A stretch of 64,000 nt of DNA from Xanthostigma xanthostigma. Lineage: Eukaryota > Arthropoda > Insecta > Raphidioptera > Raphidiidae. A model generated the notes under the pieces. The model did no database searches and was not told the origin of the DNA. It saw nothing but the letters and a program-made list of their open reading frames with translations. A program made the position numbers and the translations under genes. The DNA lies in NCBI GenBank assembly GCA_963575645.1, contig OY754466.1, forward strand, positions 37,790,001 to 37,854,000, in the 5' to 3' direction. Of the stretch, positions 1 through 12,700 are shown in pieces (position 1 is the first letter of the stretch; each line of letters opens with the position of its first letter).

Positions 1-412
1 GCACATCGCCCGCGTCTCCTCGTGCCGATTCGCAACTGTCAACTTGAAACGTCACTAATGCTGGACAAAGAGGGCTGTTATAATTAAAATTTATATTATG
101 TATACCGCGCATTAAAATGAGATGCCTGCATCATTTCCATCAGTTTGAAAAAAATTCATCCGTGTACCTAATATACCTATTATATACCCATTTTATTAAT
201 ACATATATACGCCATTATAGAAAATGTATTTTTAAGCTTATTTTAAAAACTAAATGAATTATGTATATTTTTCCTAGCATACAGGGTGTCTCAGATTAAT
301 CGCCTACGCATAGGATAGTACAATTAAATAGGGAAAACAATTCAATGTCCGTAAATTTTATTAATAATTATGATCAAAATGTTCAGCAGAATATAATACG
401 CCGCTACTCGGG
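1..412. other. AT-rich DNA without a recognisable gene
   Basis: No exon, RNA gene or full repeat is recognisable here. At about 284 the motif TACAGGGTGTCTCAG resembles the TACAGGGTGTCCC end of the palindromic element at 1713-4462, so the stretch may be a fragment of a related element. No matching second end is visible. Confidence 0.4.
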
Positions 413-771
413 GGCCATTCAAGTATTACGTAAGCACCAAAAGGGGGTAGGGGGGTCTTTGCTTAGGTTATTTTTAATAACATAGGGTCCGGAGGGGGGT
501 CTGGATGGTGATTAGGTCAACAATATTATTTATTTAGGTACTTTTGACATGTGCATTAAATTCCTTCATAGTCTACAAATCCCTCATTTTTTCGAGACTC
601 GAAAACTGCTGCTCAAGAATAACAATGAAGAAACTTGAACAGATTAAAAAAATATATAGAAAAGGTTACGTAAGCATAGGAGTGGGGGTAAGAGCTTTGC
701 TTACTTTTGATGACAATGGGGGGGAGGGTCAAAAATTACTAAAATTCTGCTTACGTAATACTTGAATGGCC
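413..771. mobile_element. Short non-autonomous DNA transposon with terminal inverted repeats
   Basis: The left end GGCCATTCAAGTATTACGTA (from 413) and its reverse complement (ending at 771) are perfect inverted repeats of about 24 bp, running on to AAGCA. The interior of about 310 bp is rich in G runs (GGGGGTAGGGGGG near 445, GGGGGGGAGGG near 718) and has no transposase. ACTC lies just outside both ends, but a full target-site duplication is not clear. This is a typical MITE; the superfamily is unassigned. Confidence 0.7.
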
Positions 772-1017
772 ACTCAAGCACTGGTTTCCTAAGACAGCGG
801 TACCGCAATATGACGGTGAGTGACGTTACAAAAAACGTGAGCATACTGCATAGAAATAAAAGGATGCCGTTTTTTTCACCTTAAGAAACCAGGGCTTTAG
901 TGATGAAAGTTACGGTACATCGGTTCAAAAAATATATTTATGAACCTTTCCACTGAGACTTCTTTACACGCGACTTAAGAGTAGCTCAGATCTTTTTTAG
1001 GACGAAAGTAACGCGTT

Positions 1018-1462
1018 TTCGCAGATTCTGCTATTTAAAGTCACCGACTGACAGATGACGACATCGAAACGCATGAACGAAAGGTGAAACATATAAATAC
1101 GCAGGAAAACCAATTTTGTGATCGGTTTCCGCTCTTTAAAGGCATCCACTGACAGATGGCGGCATCAAATCGCTTCTATAGAAACCATCTTGAACGAAAG
1201 ATGATGCATAGTAACGGACGCAAACCAATGCTGTTATCGGTTTCCGCTATTTAATGGAATCGACTGCAGACAGATGGCGGCATCTAAACGCATCTGTAGA
1301 AATCATCTTGAACGAAAGATGAAACATAGCAACAGACGCAAACCAATGCTGTGATCGGTTTCCGCTATTTAATAGAATCGACTGACTGCAGACGGCGAAA
1401 TCATAACGCATAATCTTCTTGAACGAACGATGAAACATAGTTACAGACGGAAACCAATAAGC
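1018..1462. repeat. Minisatellite, about 117-bp unit, about four copies
   Basis: Successive units share ATCGGTTTCCGCT (at about 1120, 1236 and 1354), then a CAGATGGCGGCATC-like segment, then TTGAACGAAAGATGAAACAT, then ACGCAAACCAATGCTGT. The spacing is 116-118 bp. The first and last copies are partial and diverged. No long ORF crosses it that looks like a gene. Confidence 0.8.
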
Positions 1463-1710
1463 ATAGCCAGCTTGGTTTCCCAACGCAATTTAATTTACGA
1501 GTGATTTAATATTACATATTTCCCAAAAATTAGAGCTTAAATTTTTTTTATAGCAATGGGGACTAAAAAGTAAAAAAATATTTTTTAAATATACAGATTT
1601 TGTTCAACAACGAGAGGAAGTCCCCCTATATCGAGTTGAGGAATTTCCTATTGCTATAAAAGAGTGTTTTTTTTTTTTGAGTTTTTTTTATTCGTAAGGG
1701 ATCGACGCAC
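1463..1710. other. AT-rich spacer
   Basis: Long A and T runs between the minisatellite and the palindromic element. I see nothing in it. Confidence 0.4.
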
Positions 1711-1712
1711 TA

Positions 1713-4462
1713 TACAGGGTGTCCCATTAAGAATGGGACATAGAACAACCGCAGATTCTCCAATTCAAAATAAAACGATTAAGCGAAATATGCTTAGATA
1801 AAATGTTGCTCGTTTCCGAAATACAGGGTGTTGAAGTTGAAAACTGAAAAATTATTAATGTCCATAATTTTGTTAATACACCGTATAATTTTACTCAAAT
1901 CGGCACACTTGTTAAATATCATAAAATGCACCTAACAATAAAAAAATTAGTTCAGTACGCTCTACCAGTGGCGTACAGCAGGAGTAAGTAATGCTTGTGC
2001 CCCTTCTAAATGTTACGCCGCTGTCTTAATTTTAATTTTGACTATAATTTTAATTTTTTTGATATTTTCTAAGTCAATAATGTACACTTGTTAGTTTGTT
2101 GTAAAGTCATTGGTTTTCGAGATATTCGCAGTTAAAGATAGATAGACATGTACTTTTTATTTGTATTATTATTAATAATATTCATTTTTACAATTTTGTC
2201 TTAAAACCAAACAAAGTAGAAACTAATGTAATGAAATTTTTAATAAATTCATTACATTAGTTTCTACTTTGTTTGGTTTTAAGACAAAATTGTAAAAATG
2301 AATATTATTAATAATAATACACATAAAAAGTACATGTCTATCTATCTTTAACTGCGAATATCTCGAAAACCAATGACTTTACAACAAACTAACAAGTGTA
2401 CATTATTGACTTAGAAAATATCAAAAAAATTAAAATTATAGTCAAAATTAAAATTTAGACAGCGGCGTAACATTTAGAAGGGGTACAAGCATTACTTACT
2501 CCTGCCGTACGCCACTGGTAGAGCGAGTAACATTTTATCTAAGCATATTTCGCTTAATCGTTTTATTTTGAATTGGAGAATCTGCGGTTGTTCTATTAGT
2601 TTAAGCTCCCATGACACAAAAAGTTACCCCAAAGAACACCTCAAAATTATAAAGTGAAAATGGCTGAAAAACATGTCAGAAACATGTTGCGCCCGCCAGA
2701 CAAGTAAAAATTTGTTAATTGTTATTTTTTATGAATTTTTGAAATTTTAAAAAAAAACATGATTTTACTTTCCAAAACACCTGCTTGAAATTTATACAAT
2801 TTGTAGTAAATAATGTACCATTTTTGAAAAAATTGGTCTGGCTGACAATTTTTGTTAATAAGCTAGCCAGACTTCATTTGTTATAAACTATTTTTTTTTA
2901 TGAAAATACATTTCATAACACCTCCTTGAATTTTTTTTTAAATAAAGTTTAAGATCTCTTCTATCTAATACAACTGGTCTGGCTGACAATTTTTGTTAAT
3001 AAGCTAGCCAGACTTCATTTGTTATAAAATTTTTTGTTTATGAAGTCTGTCATAGTAAAAAACATTTTTTCGCTGACAGACCAATTTTTATGCATAAAAT
3101 AGATGTCAAACCTTCTTTCAGAAAAAAATTAAGGTGGTGTTTTGACACGGCCCTTGTAAAAGCTAATTTGTTTATAAAAAAACGCTGTCACGGCGCTTAA
3201 AAATTGAATCTGACATGGTAAAAAAAATATTTTGATGAAAAATGTATTAAAGTATAAAAAAGGGATCTACCGTATTAATTTAGAATAAAAAAAAAAAAAT
3301 ATTTTCTAGTTAGCAACGATTATACCATATTTTTTCATTAAAAAATGTGGTCGCAGCACTCGAAAAATGAAGTCTGTCATAGTAAAAAACATTTTTTCGC
3401 TGACAGACCAATTTTTATCCATAAAATAGATGTCAAACCTTCTTTCAGAAAAAAATTAAGGTGGTGTTTTGACACGGCCCTTGTAAAAGCTAATTTGTTT
3501 ATAAAAAAAAACGCTGTCACAGCGCTTGAAAATTAAATCTGACATGGTAAAAAACAATATTTTGATGAAAAATGTATTAAGGTATGTAAAGGGAATCTAC
3601 CGTATTAATTTAGAATAAAAAAATTTTTTTTTTCTAGTTAGCAACGATTATACCATAGTTTTTCATTAAATGCGACCACATTTTTTAATGAAAAAATATG
3701 GTATAATCGTTGCTAACTAAAAAAAAATATTTGTTTTTTTATTCTAAATTAATACGGTAGATCCCTTTTATATACTTTAATACATTTTTTATCAAAATAT
3801 TGTTTTTTACCATGTCAGATTCAATTTTTAAGCGCCGTGACAGCGTTTTTTTTATAAACAAATTAGCTTTTACAAGGGCCGTGTCAAAACACCACCTTAA
3901 TTTTTTTCTGAAAGAAGGTTTGACATCTATTTTATGCATAAAAATTGGTCTGTCAGCGAAAAAATGTTTTTTACTATGACAGACTTCATAAACAAAAAAT
4001 TTTATAACAAATGAAGTCTGGCTAGCTTATTAACAAAAATTGTCAGCCAGACCAGTTGTATTAGATAGAAGAGATCTTAAACTTTATTTAAAAAAAAATT
4101 CAAGGAGGTGTTATGAAATGTATTTTCATAAAAAAAAATAGTTTATAACAAATGAAGTCTGGCTAGCTTATTAACAAAAATTGTCAGCCAGACCAATTTT
4201 TTCAAAAATGGTACATTATTTACTACAAATTGTATAAATTTCAAGCAGGTGTTTTGGAAAGTAAAATCATGTTTTTTTTTTAAATTTCAAAAATTCATAA
4301 AAAATAGCAATTAACAAATTTTTACTTGTCTGGCGGGCGCAACATGTTTCTGACATGTTTTTCAGCCATTTTCACTTTATATTTTTGAGGTGTTCTTTGG
4401 GGTAACTTTTTGTGTCATGGGAGCTTAAACTATATGTCCCATTCTTAATGGGACACCCTGTA
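1713..4462. mobile_element. Outer palindromic (foldback) DNA element with TACAGGGTG ends, interrupted by a second one
   Basis: The ends are inverted repeats of about 30 bp starting TACAGGGTGTCCCATTAAG and finishing with its reverse complement. TA lies on both sides (1711-1712 and 4463-4464), which fits a TA target duplication. Inside, an arm of about 350 bp (1744-2229) is repeated in inverse orientation at 2249-2596. The left arm carries about 160 bp (around 1807-1967) that the right arm lacks. No transposase is coded. The right end of the element is separated from its arm by the nested insertion at 2597-4431. Confidence 0.8.
2597..4431. mobile_element. Nested palindromic element with TAGTTTAAGC ends inserted in the outer palindrome
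   Basis: The ends are TAGTTTAAGCTCCCATGACA and its reverse complement, with arms of more than 700 bp (about 2597-3337 and 3678-4431). The triplet TAT flanks both sides. Removing the insert restores the sequence expected from the intact left arm of the outer element, so TAT is the duplicated target. The middle holds an extra direct copy of about 300 bp (about 3050-3340 repeated at 3365-3670), which gives three or four related segments. ORFs here are mirror images caused by the repeat. No transposase is coded. Confidence 0.8.
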
Positions 4463-5889
4463 TATAGGTATATATACTTTTCCTAGTACTACATATTTTT
4501 GTAACGAAAAAATGAGAGTTCATGTTACAGGATAACGAGGGACCTGATAACGTGAACTTAGATTCAATTTATATCGACCATGATTCGATAATTATCGGTT
4601 ATCCAATAAACACTCGACTCCTAGCAATTATCAAGCAGCAAAAAATAGTTGTTGATTAGTAACAACCCCAATTTGCTTTGTGCGGTGAAAAGGTCGGAAA
4701 AAACAGAAAATATAAATAATTCTCGGAAATTTCTCTTCAAAGACTATTATTATTTCCATAATTTGTTTAATCCATAAATTGAGCTCATCAGAATCTACAT
4801 GTTATATAAATGAAAAACGCCTGTACTTAATGCGCAAAATCGCGGAAATAGAATTAAACGGTCCGACACTCCGAGATTACGAAATTTGTTTTATAAAATT
4901 TAGACTATTACACCATTTTAGAAATTACTTATATTTTTGTTTCTTTATGTAGGTAGTCAATGGATCATGAGGTATTGAACTACCCTTCTTAAACCTTGCA
5001 AAAAAGATGAAACGCAAAACTTACTATTGTTTCCATGTTCGTGACAGGTTAAGTTAAAAAAAAATAGACGTCGCCGTGGGACGCCTGGCAGATGTGAAAC
5101 AAAAAGCTTGGCAAATGCAACTTTAAGTTACAAAACCTATGGACAATCCCTAAAGTTCAATGAACACTGCAACTTTAAGTTACTAGCAGCGCCACTAAAA
5201 TGACTATTCTAGTAACTAATATATCTCAGATATCCCCGTCAACAAAAGCCATGTTATAATCCAACGCATACACACAGCAATCGTTACGCACTGTCATCTA
5301 ACGAAATACTAGTCACTAAAAAACTAAAGTATAGTAACTAAATTTCGCCCGGTTATCTAAATGTCGCTCTCGATTAAAGTTATGTTTAATCAAACGAACA
5401 CAAACGTAACGTCCTCCCATAAAAGTGTCGCGCCAATTGCACGGTTTTACTCCCAACCAAACGAGCAATTAGATGTTTCACATCAAAAATATGAATATTA
5501 TCATCGAAAAATGAAAAGAAAAATTATTCATTTTTACAGTACCGCCTCAGATATTAATACAGAATTTTAGCAAAAAAAAATGTTTTTTTTTACTGCATTC
5601 AAAATTTTATACGAATGCTTGAAAAGCTAATTAGATTTTGTCCTCAATTGTACGAAGAAGTTGCCAAAAAATTAATAAAAACTTAAATCAATTATCGTTC
5701 ATTTCCGGTTAAATCAATATTTTATTATACAAAAATATTTCGAATACAAGTCAAGAGAGCGCCGGCTAAAAATAAAACCCTAGTTTCATCAAAATTGGAC
5801 CAGTTGTTTTCTGGAGTAAAAACAAATAAAAACCTTTATTTCCCGACTACGGCGAATCAAAAGGAGTAGGCAAGACGGCGAGGAGTTTT
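4463..5889. other. AT-rich DNA without a recognisable gene
   Basis: No exon with convincing coding character was found. GCAACTTTAAGTTAC occurs twice (near 5118 and 5168), so a small duplication is present. A 69-codon ORF at 5361-5570 has no recognisable motif and is not called as a gene. Confidence 0.4.
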
Positions 5890-7052
5890 GGGTGTATTTT
5901 TCGGGCACAGGCGAGATTATTGTTGGAATCGCTTCGTTTTAGGGTGTAGTTCAGCCCCCTAAGTTTGCTTACAAATTGTTGGTGTGCTTGATTTTATAAT
6001 TGACAATTAGTGACGAAAATAGTGCTTTTTTCTCTATTTCCTTTAATATCTCAGTTCCTCTTGACTTTTAGTATATAGCATATGCATTGAGAAAGTTGTT
6101 CCTTATGAAATTTCCTAAAAAAATAGCACTGACAGAGGTCGCTAAGTGCAATTGTTAATTTGCAAATAGCCCCGAAAGTTAAAAAAACACGTTTTTTTCA
6201 CTATTTTTTTACTAAAAAATGACCGAGTAATTAACGATCACTTTTTTTTGTTTTCTAAATTGCAAATTGCGCCATTTTTTTCGCAAACGGGTTTCGCTGG
6301 TCGGACCAAGCCAGAAAAATCACAAATCCATTCAACTTTAGTATCCCGTTGGAATTTTTGGAAAAAATTAATTCTAACCGATTTTATAACGATTGAATAT
6401 TGAAAAAGTTTACCTATGGTTTTATACGTTTGTCTAAAATTGGTATCGCTAAAGAAATCGTTATAAAATCGGTTAGAATTAATTTTTTCCAAAAATTCCA
6501 ACGGGATACTAAAGTTGAATGGATTTGTGATTTTTCTGGCTTGGTCCGACCAGCGAAACCCGTTTGCGAAAAAAATGGCGCAATTTGCAATTTAGAAAAC
6601 AAAAAAAAGTGATCGTTAATTACTCGAGAAGTAATTGACCGATGACGCTAAAATTATTCATGCATGTTTGGGTCAACATAGACAACATTTTTGAAAATTT
6701 TCAGTCATCTATGTGCGGTCATTTTTTAGTAAAAAAATAGTGAAAAAAACGTGTTTTTTTAACTTTCGGGGCTATTTGCAAATTAACAATTGCACTTAGC
6801 GACCTCTGTCAGTGCTATTTTTTTAGGAAATTTCATAAGGAACAACTTTCTCAATGCATATGCTATATACTAAAAGTCAAGAGGAACTGAGATATTAAAG
6901 GAAATAGAGAAAAAAGCACTATTTTCGTCACTAATTGTCAATTATAAAATCAAGCACACCAACAATTTGTAAGCAAACTTAGGGGGTTGAACTACACCCT
7001 AAAACGAAGCGATTCCAACAATAATCTCGCCTGTGCCCGAATAATGCACTTT
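5890..7052. mobile_element. Palindromic (foldback) element, about 1.16 kb
   Basis: The arms at about 5890-6409 and 6458-7052 are near-perfect reverse complements, for example TCGGGCACAGGCGAGATTAT at 5901 and its complement ending near 7040. About 48 bp of unique loop separates them. The right arm holds about 90 bp (around 6625-6720) that is missing from the left one. No transposase is present. Exact ends are uncertain because the outermost bases match imperfectly. Confidence 0.7.
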
Positions 7053-7179
7053 TTAGTGTATTTGCCATAAGGCACTTACACTATTGGCGTCGGTCGGATG
7101 GCGGGACCTAGGGGTCGGACCAAAATTTCTCGACGTTTCATAGCCTCCTAAGCACTTTGGCACCATTTTTGGAAAAGTA

Positions 7180-7210
7180 TGTTTATATATGTATATATAT
7201 ATATATATAT
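7180..7210. repeat. TA microsatellite at the LTR-element insertion point
   Basis: An (AT)n tract lies directly left of the LTR at 7211. A matching tract lies right of the other LTR (16989-17008), so the element entered TA-repeat DNA. Confidence 0.75.
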
Positions 7211-9304
7211 TGTAATGTTTGCCCGTAATGGGGGGGCAAAACATTCAGTCCGGGCTAGCTTATTTTCAGCGGCGCTGGGGGTGGGTTCGTCAGTAATAGG
7301 CGGTTATCGAAACTTACCAAGGAACCGAAAAATAGACTTACCAGATTTTATAAAATTTTAGCATAAGGGAAGAGCAACTTAAAAGAGGTGTTATGCTCCG
7401 TTGAAATTTTATGGACGCCAGACTAATTCCCTGTGCTTGAGTCGTTGACAAGTGTTAGCCTCAGTTGTCAAGGAAAATGATAGGTTCGATTCCAAGTAAA
7501 CACAAAAAGTTAAATGAAAGAAGTTAATATAATTAGATAAGCAAAATATGTGGTGAACAATAATACCGGTTATAAAAGTAATAATGCCAAAATTTGACTT
7601 GAAAAAAAAATAAAATATGACAAGTTGTATCAGTTTGACTGTAACTATTAGCTAAAAAAATTTAAAATTAGAAGCCATAGATGACTAGCAGTAATTGAAA
7701 AAATTAATATTGCTGTAAAATTGAATCATTAAATCGACCTGAATATTTCCGGAAATAATAGCTAAAATTTGACCAATAAATAATAATACACAATAAATTA
7801 GAATTAGGTACGCTAACAATACTATCAACAAAATTAATATACGTGACTTAAGGAAAGCACTAGAAGCATACGCGAATACCTGAAAACATTATTTCGTAAA
7901 AATCTACAAGCGCAAAAAGAGAATCTTAATCACCAGGTATGTGAACGTACCTTATTCTATCACATAAACAACAAAAAATCCACCGTGTGGAACATATTAC
8001 ACAAGCATAACATAGATATTCTTAAAATAAAAAATAATCGTTTATACGGTATTACGTATGATAGCAATAATGGTTCATCAAATATACACTTGAAATATTT
8101 TAGGCGACATTCAACACATGCCAAAACAGCGTTAAAAGAAATATGATTTGATCGGTTATCGTTAAATGCACTGAAATCGATATTAAATTGAAATGCAAAA
8201 AATAAAAGTTACACGTTAAATACAATCGCGAAAAGTACATTCAAAATTTTAAAACATTAACTTTAGAAATATACAATTCAGCTCACCAAAAAATTACGAC
8301 TCTAAATTTTACACTGTATAAAATTTTACACCACAGATTATGCAATTAAAAGTTATTCATGAAATAATTTTTTTTTTTAATTTTTACTGGCAGCACGTTG
8401 AGATAAGAAAAGTATAGAAAATACCTGAAAATACTTCTTACAGCGATAGAAGTTAAGATGCTGTAGAGAAATCTAGATCCCTACAGGTAGCACCAGGGAA
8501 GAAGTTGACGTCCCAGTGAGATGATGTCGGACACGAATATTTCTCAAACGAAATACGTGAAGATGCCCAATTGATGAACAGATGATCCAAAAACTTGCTA
8601 CGAGAACGCCAGATACCAAGACAATCGATAAACGCACTCGAAAATTATAATTGTCTAAATCCGATACTAAACGACAACACGTGCCTTTAACACAACACAA
8701 ACGACACTTCCAAAAATGGCGAAAAAATGCGATACAACTACGTCTTTACTTTTTAAGACGGTAATGGCGATACAAAAAAATTCAATATTCGCCAGTCGAT
8801 ACAAAACGTTAAAATCGATATTTTTTCGATACACGAAAGTCGAAACGAGACGATAATACGATCAAATTCTTCAAATTCTCAGTGGAGGCTCAGCAAATCA
8901 CTCCATTTCAAAATTTTTCTTCCGGACCTTTCTCTCCAGTCTGTCCTCTCGCTACGAACAATACCGAATCCTCTTTTTTTCAAAATTCCACGGCTTTTTT
9001 CTTGCCAACTCTAACTGTCTGTCCCTTTCTATTGCGTTTCAAAAACATGCCGTCTCTCTCGCACTCATTGATAAAAAATCTTTACTTTTATCAAAAATCA
9101 TTCAATTTCGTTCACAAAACTCGGACATGTTTTAATCAGAGCTCGCTTGACCTTGCGGAATGTCGAGCTACATATACAGGGTGAGCCAAAAGTTAACAAA
9201 ATCAAAATTTTATATCAGAATTTTTTATAAAAACGGAATCTCAATCCGGTCCTTTTTTAAGGGTTAAGGGCTTGTTTCGAAGGTCAAAAATAGCTTGCTA
9301 TACA
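7211..9304 (-). repeat. 3' LTR of the Ty3/Gypsy element
   Basis: A 2,094-bp terminal repeat. On the plus strand it begins TGTAATGTTTGCCCG and ends TTGCTATACA, so it has the usual TG...CA ends. It is unusually long for an insect Gypsy LTR. Short ORFs inside it (for example 8473-8700 and 8882-9184) recur identically in the other LTR and have no recognisable domain. Confidence 0.9.
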
Positions 9305-9719
9305 CCTCCCTTTCCTCCAAAAGAAAAGGACGCAGGCCTTTTCTTGATACCTATGACACACAGGGTGAGAAAAACCAAAATTGTCAAGGAGAAGTTAATT
9401 GACACTCTGAGTTGTTATGCGTCCGACGGGTCCTGGAGCTATCGTCTCCGAATAAGTTCCGCAACATCATGGCCTAAAGGTGGAGACAGGCCAAAGAAAA
9501 AACGAACTTCGGTAGGATGGGTTGAAAAACACAGAGCCTGGTGTACAGGTGGACCCGCCGTCACAATTGGATCAGAGAATAATCAAACTATCCCTCAGTT
9601 TAGATCTAATTGAGAAACAGCGAAATGGGGAAGCAAAATTATGCCGAACTGCCAGCGTACTGACAACGGCCTATCATAAGTAGCTATCTCGGACGTCACA
9701 CTTACGAACGAAAATGGAT

Positions 9720-12700
9720 TCAGTCAAAAAGGTCCCAAACGGAGTCGTCACTTGCAAAATCCGGCGGAGCGGCGTCATTGTTGCGGTGGAGTGATTCGGC
9801 GTTGGACTTAGCAGAGCCAAATTCGTGGGACTCATCAGAGCCAGATTCGCTGGACTCATCAGAGCCAGATTCGCTGGATTTATCAGACTGGCTGTCTTCA
9901 ACGTAAGGCTTCAGGTCCTTGACATGCCATCGGCCAACGGAGTGGCCATCTTCATGGTTCAACTCGTAGATGAGGGGAGAGATTACCTTCGCAACGCGAC
10001 AAGGAAGAAAGCGAGGGGCTAACTTGGATGAAAACCCATGGGGTCCGCTGGACAGAACGTAGTGTCGTTTCCAAACACGATCTCCAACAGCAAATCGCAT
10101 AGCCGGTCGTTTACCTTTGTTGTAGCCCGTAGCTTGTCGGTCATAGGCGTCAGCCAGGTGCTGTCGCACTTGTTGATAGATTGCCGGGTGTTCTTGTAGC
10201 TGGCGGGCGTAGAATTCACTGGACCAGCTTAGCTCCACCACGTCTTGATCATCCAAATCGCCGTAATATCTTCCATTCAGAGGTACAAAGCGTCCAAAAT
10301 TGAGAAAGGTCGGTACAAAACCCGTAGACTCATGGACAGCTGTTCGCAGAGCAAACCCGATATGCGGTAGAACCTTATCCCACTCATGATGATTAGCATC
10401 CGATAAATAGGACCTAACAGCTGTCCCGATACTGCGATTAACACGTTCCACAAAGTTCGCCTGAGCGTGGTACTTGGCGACATACCAATGCTTAGTGCCG
10501 TAAGTCGCTAGCAGACTCTGGATGATTTTTGCGGTGAATTCGGTACCATTGTCGGTCAATAAAATTTGCGGTGCTCCATACATTAGGAAAACCTCATCTT
10601 CTAGGTAGGAAGCGATAGAGCGGCCATCCGCTCGCTTTAACGGTTTCATTAACGTAAACTTAGTAAACCAATCCACTACGACTAAGACGAATCGATAACC
10701 AGCCTTGGTTTTAGGTAAGGGTCCGAGAATGTCGCAGCCCACTAACTGCCATGGGAATTTAATTTGTTTGGGCTGACCCATAAATCCGGGGCGAGCGGTA
10801 TTTAACACCTTTTGGGCGGCACAGGTGCGACAACGCGAAACAAACTTAATGACGTCCATCCTCATCCGGGGCCAATAATATTGCTCCGAAAGGCGATATA
10901 ACGTTTTGGCAATACCAAAATGACCAGCCGTGGGATTTGAATGTAATTGCTCCAAAAGATCACGTCGAGCGCGTTCAGGGACCGCGGTTTTCCACTCATC
11001 TTGGTTTGGTACTTGACCCAAAGCGGGTAAAAGACGTCTATATAGACGGCCATCTATGACACGCCAACGCTCGTATTCGTTGGGGTGTTGTTGAACAGAA
11101 TGGATCATGCGCTGATACCACGGGTCGGCGTTACAAAGCTCATTGCTAAAATTAAGGGCGGAGATTTCGATCGGAGCTCGGGAGAGGGCATCAGGGACAA
11201 CATGCATAGAGCCTTTCCTATGTTCGAAGATAACGTCATATTGTTGGATTCTTACGGCCCAGCGGGCCAGGCGACCAGACGGATCCTTCAGATTCTGAAG
11301 CCAGAGTAGCGAATGGTGGTCAGTCAACACCTTGAAGTGAGTGCCTTCAACATACGGTCGAAATTTCTCAATTCCAAAGAGGACAGCAAGGCATTCCTTT
11401 TCGGTAGTAGAATAATTACGCTCCTGCGCATTCAAGGTGCGACTGGCAAAGGCGACCGGGACATCAATACCATCGTCGTTGGCTTGAGTTAGCACGCATC
11501 CCAATCCGACGTCAGAGGCGTCGCTTTGTATAGTAAAAGGTTTATCGAAGTTCGGAGTAGCTAACACGGGGGCAGAAACAAGAGCTTGCTTAATAGCCAA
11601 GAAACATCGTTCGGCCTCATTATTCCATTCGATTTGTTGGCCCTTCTTACGTCGTTTGATAAGTTGTGTAATAGGCGCAGTCAGAGATGAAAAGTGAGGA
11701 ATGAACCTCCGGTACCAAGAACACAGGCCTATAAATCGTTTAACTTCGGTAGTGGTGGTAGGTCGGGAGTAGTTCAACATGGCCGACACTTTATCGGGGT
11801 CAGTACGAAGGCCCCGCTTATCGACAACGAAACCAAGAAACTTAAGGGAGGGGCGGCAGAATGAACATTTGGGTAGATTAATAGTAAGATTAGCTTTTTT
11901 GAAACGAGACAACACTTCGCGCAACACGTCGATATGCTTCTCAAAAGTAGGTGTGGCCACGATGATATCATCTAAATATACAAATACGAAAGGTTCCAGT
12001 TCGGGACCGAGAACACTATCCATTAGTCGCTGTTGAGTTTGAGGCGCGTTACGGAGGCCAAAAGGCATGACATCAAATTCAAACAGACCGCGACCAGGAA
12101 CCGAAAAAGCGGTCTTTTCACGAGAGGTAGGCGATAACGGTATTTGCCAGAAAGCGGACTTGAGGTCGATACTAGTAAGGAATTTGGCTCCCGCCAACAT
12201 GCTAAGGATGTGGTTAACCAGGGGTAAAGGGTAAGCGTCAGGTTTGGTAACGGAATTCAATTTACGACCGTCGAAACAAAATCTCAACTCCCCATTGGGC
12301 TTTTTCACCAATAATACGGGTGAGGTCCAGGGGCTAGTAGAAGGCTTGACAACCTTCAGGCTTAGCATATTGTCAAGTTCTTTATTAAGATGTCTCATCA
12401 TGTAAGGGGACAAAGGATATTGTCGCTGTTTAAGGGGGGTCGAATCTCCAGTATCGATAACGTGTTCGATTAACGGGGTACGCCCTAACTTATGACCGTC
12501 ACGCCACGATATAGCTTGAAAACTGTTTATGACCGAAGTAAGTGTGGCCTGCTGAACATCAGAAAGGTCGGCACGATCACTAATTGCCTGTGTCGATTCT
12601 ATTTTGCAATAGGGATTACCTAGCTTCGGCACGGGAAGATCATAGGAATTATTTTTAAAATCCACAGACACATTAAAGGCCTTCACGAAATCCATACCCA

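Noticed and set aside
544-765. 73-codon ORF
   Set aside because: It lies almost wholly inside the MITE at 413-771 and has no recognisable motif.
3345-3939. Two ORFs with the same peptide (FRKKLRWCFDTALVKANLFI) on opposite strands
   Set aside because: Mirror images in the nested palindromic element; no match to a known domain.
5361-5570. 69-codon ORF as a small host gene
   Set aside because: Basic, low-complexity peptide, no motif, no splice context, AT-rich chance ORF.
6238-6612. Two ORFs with the same C-terminal sequence on opposite strands
   Set aside because: Mirror images caused by the palindrome at 5890-7052.
7441-7500. tRNA gene in the LTR
   Set aside because: Only a B box is present. 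No acceptor stem or anticodon arm could be folded.
9272-9613. 113-codon plus-strand ORF
   Set aside because: It crosses the LTR border and lies opposite the 3' noncoding part of the Gypsy element. No motif was recognised.
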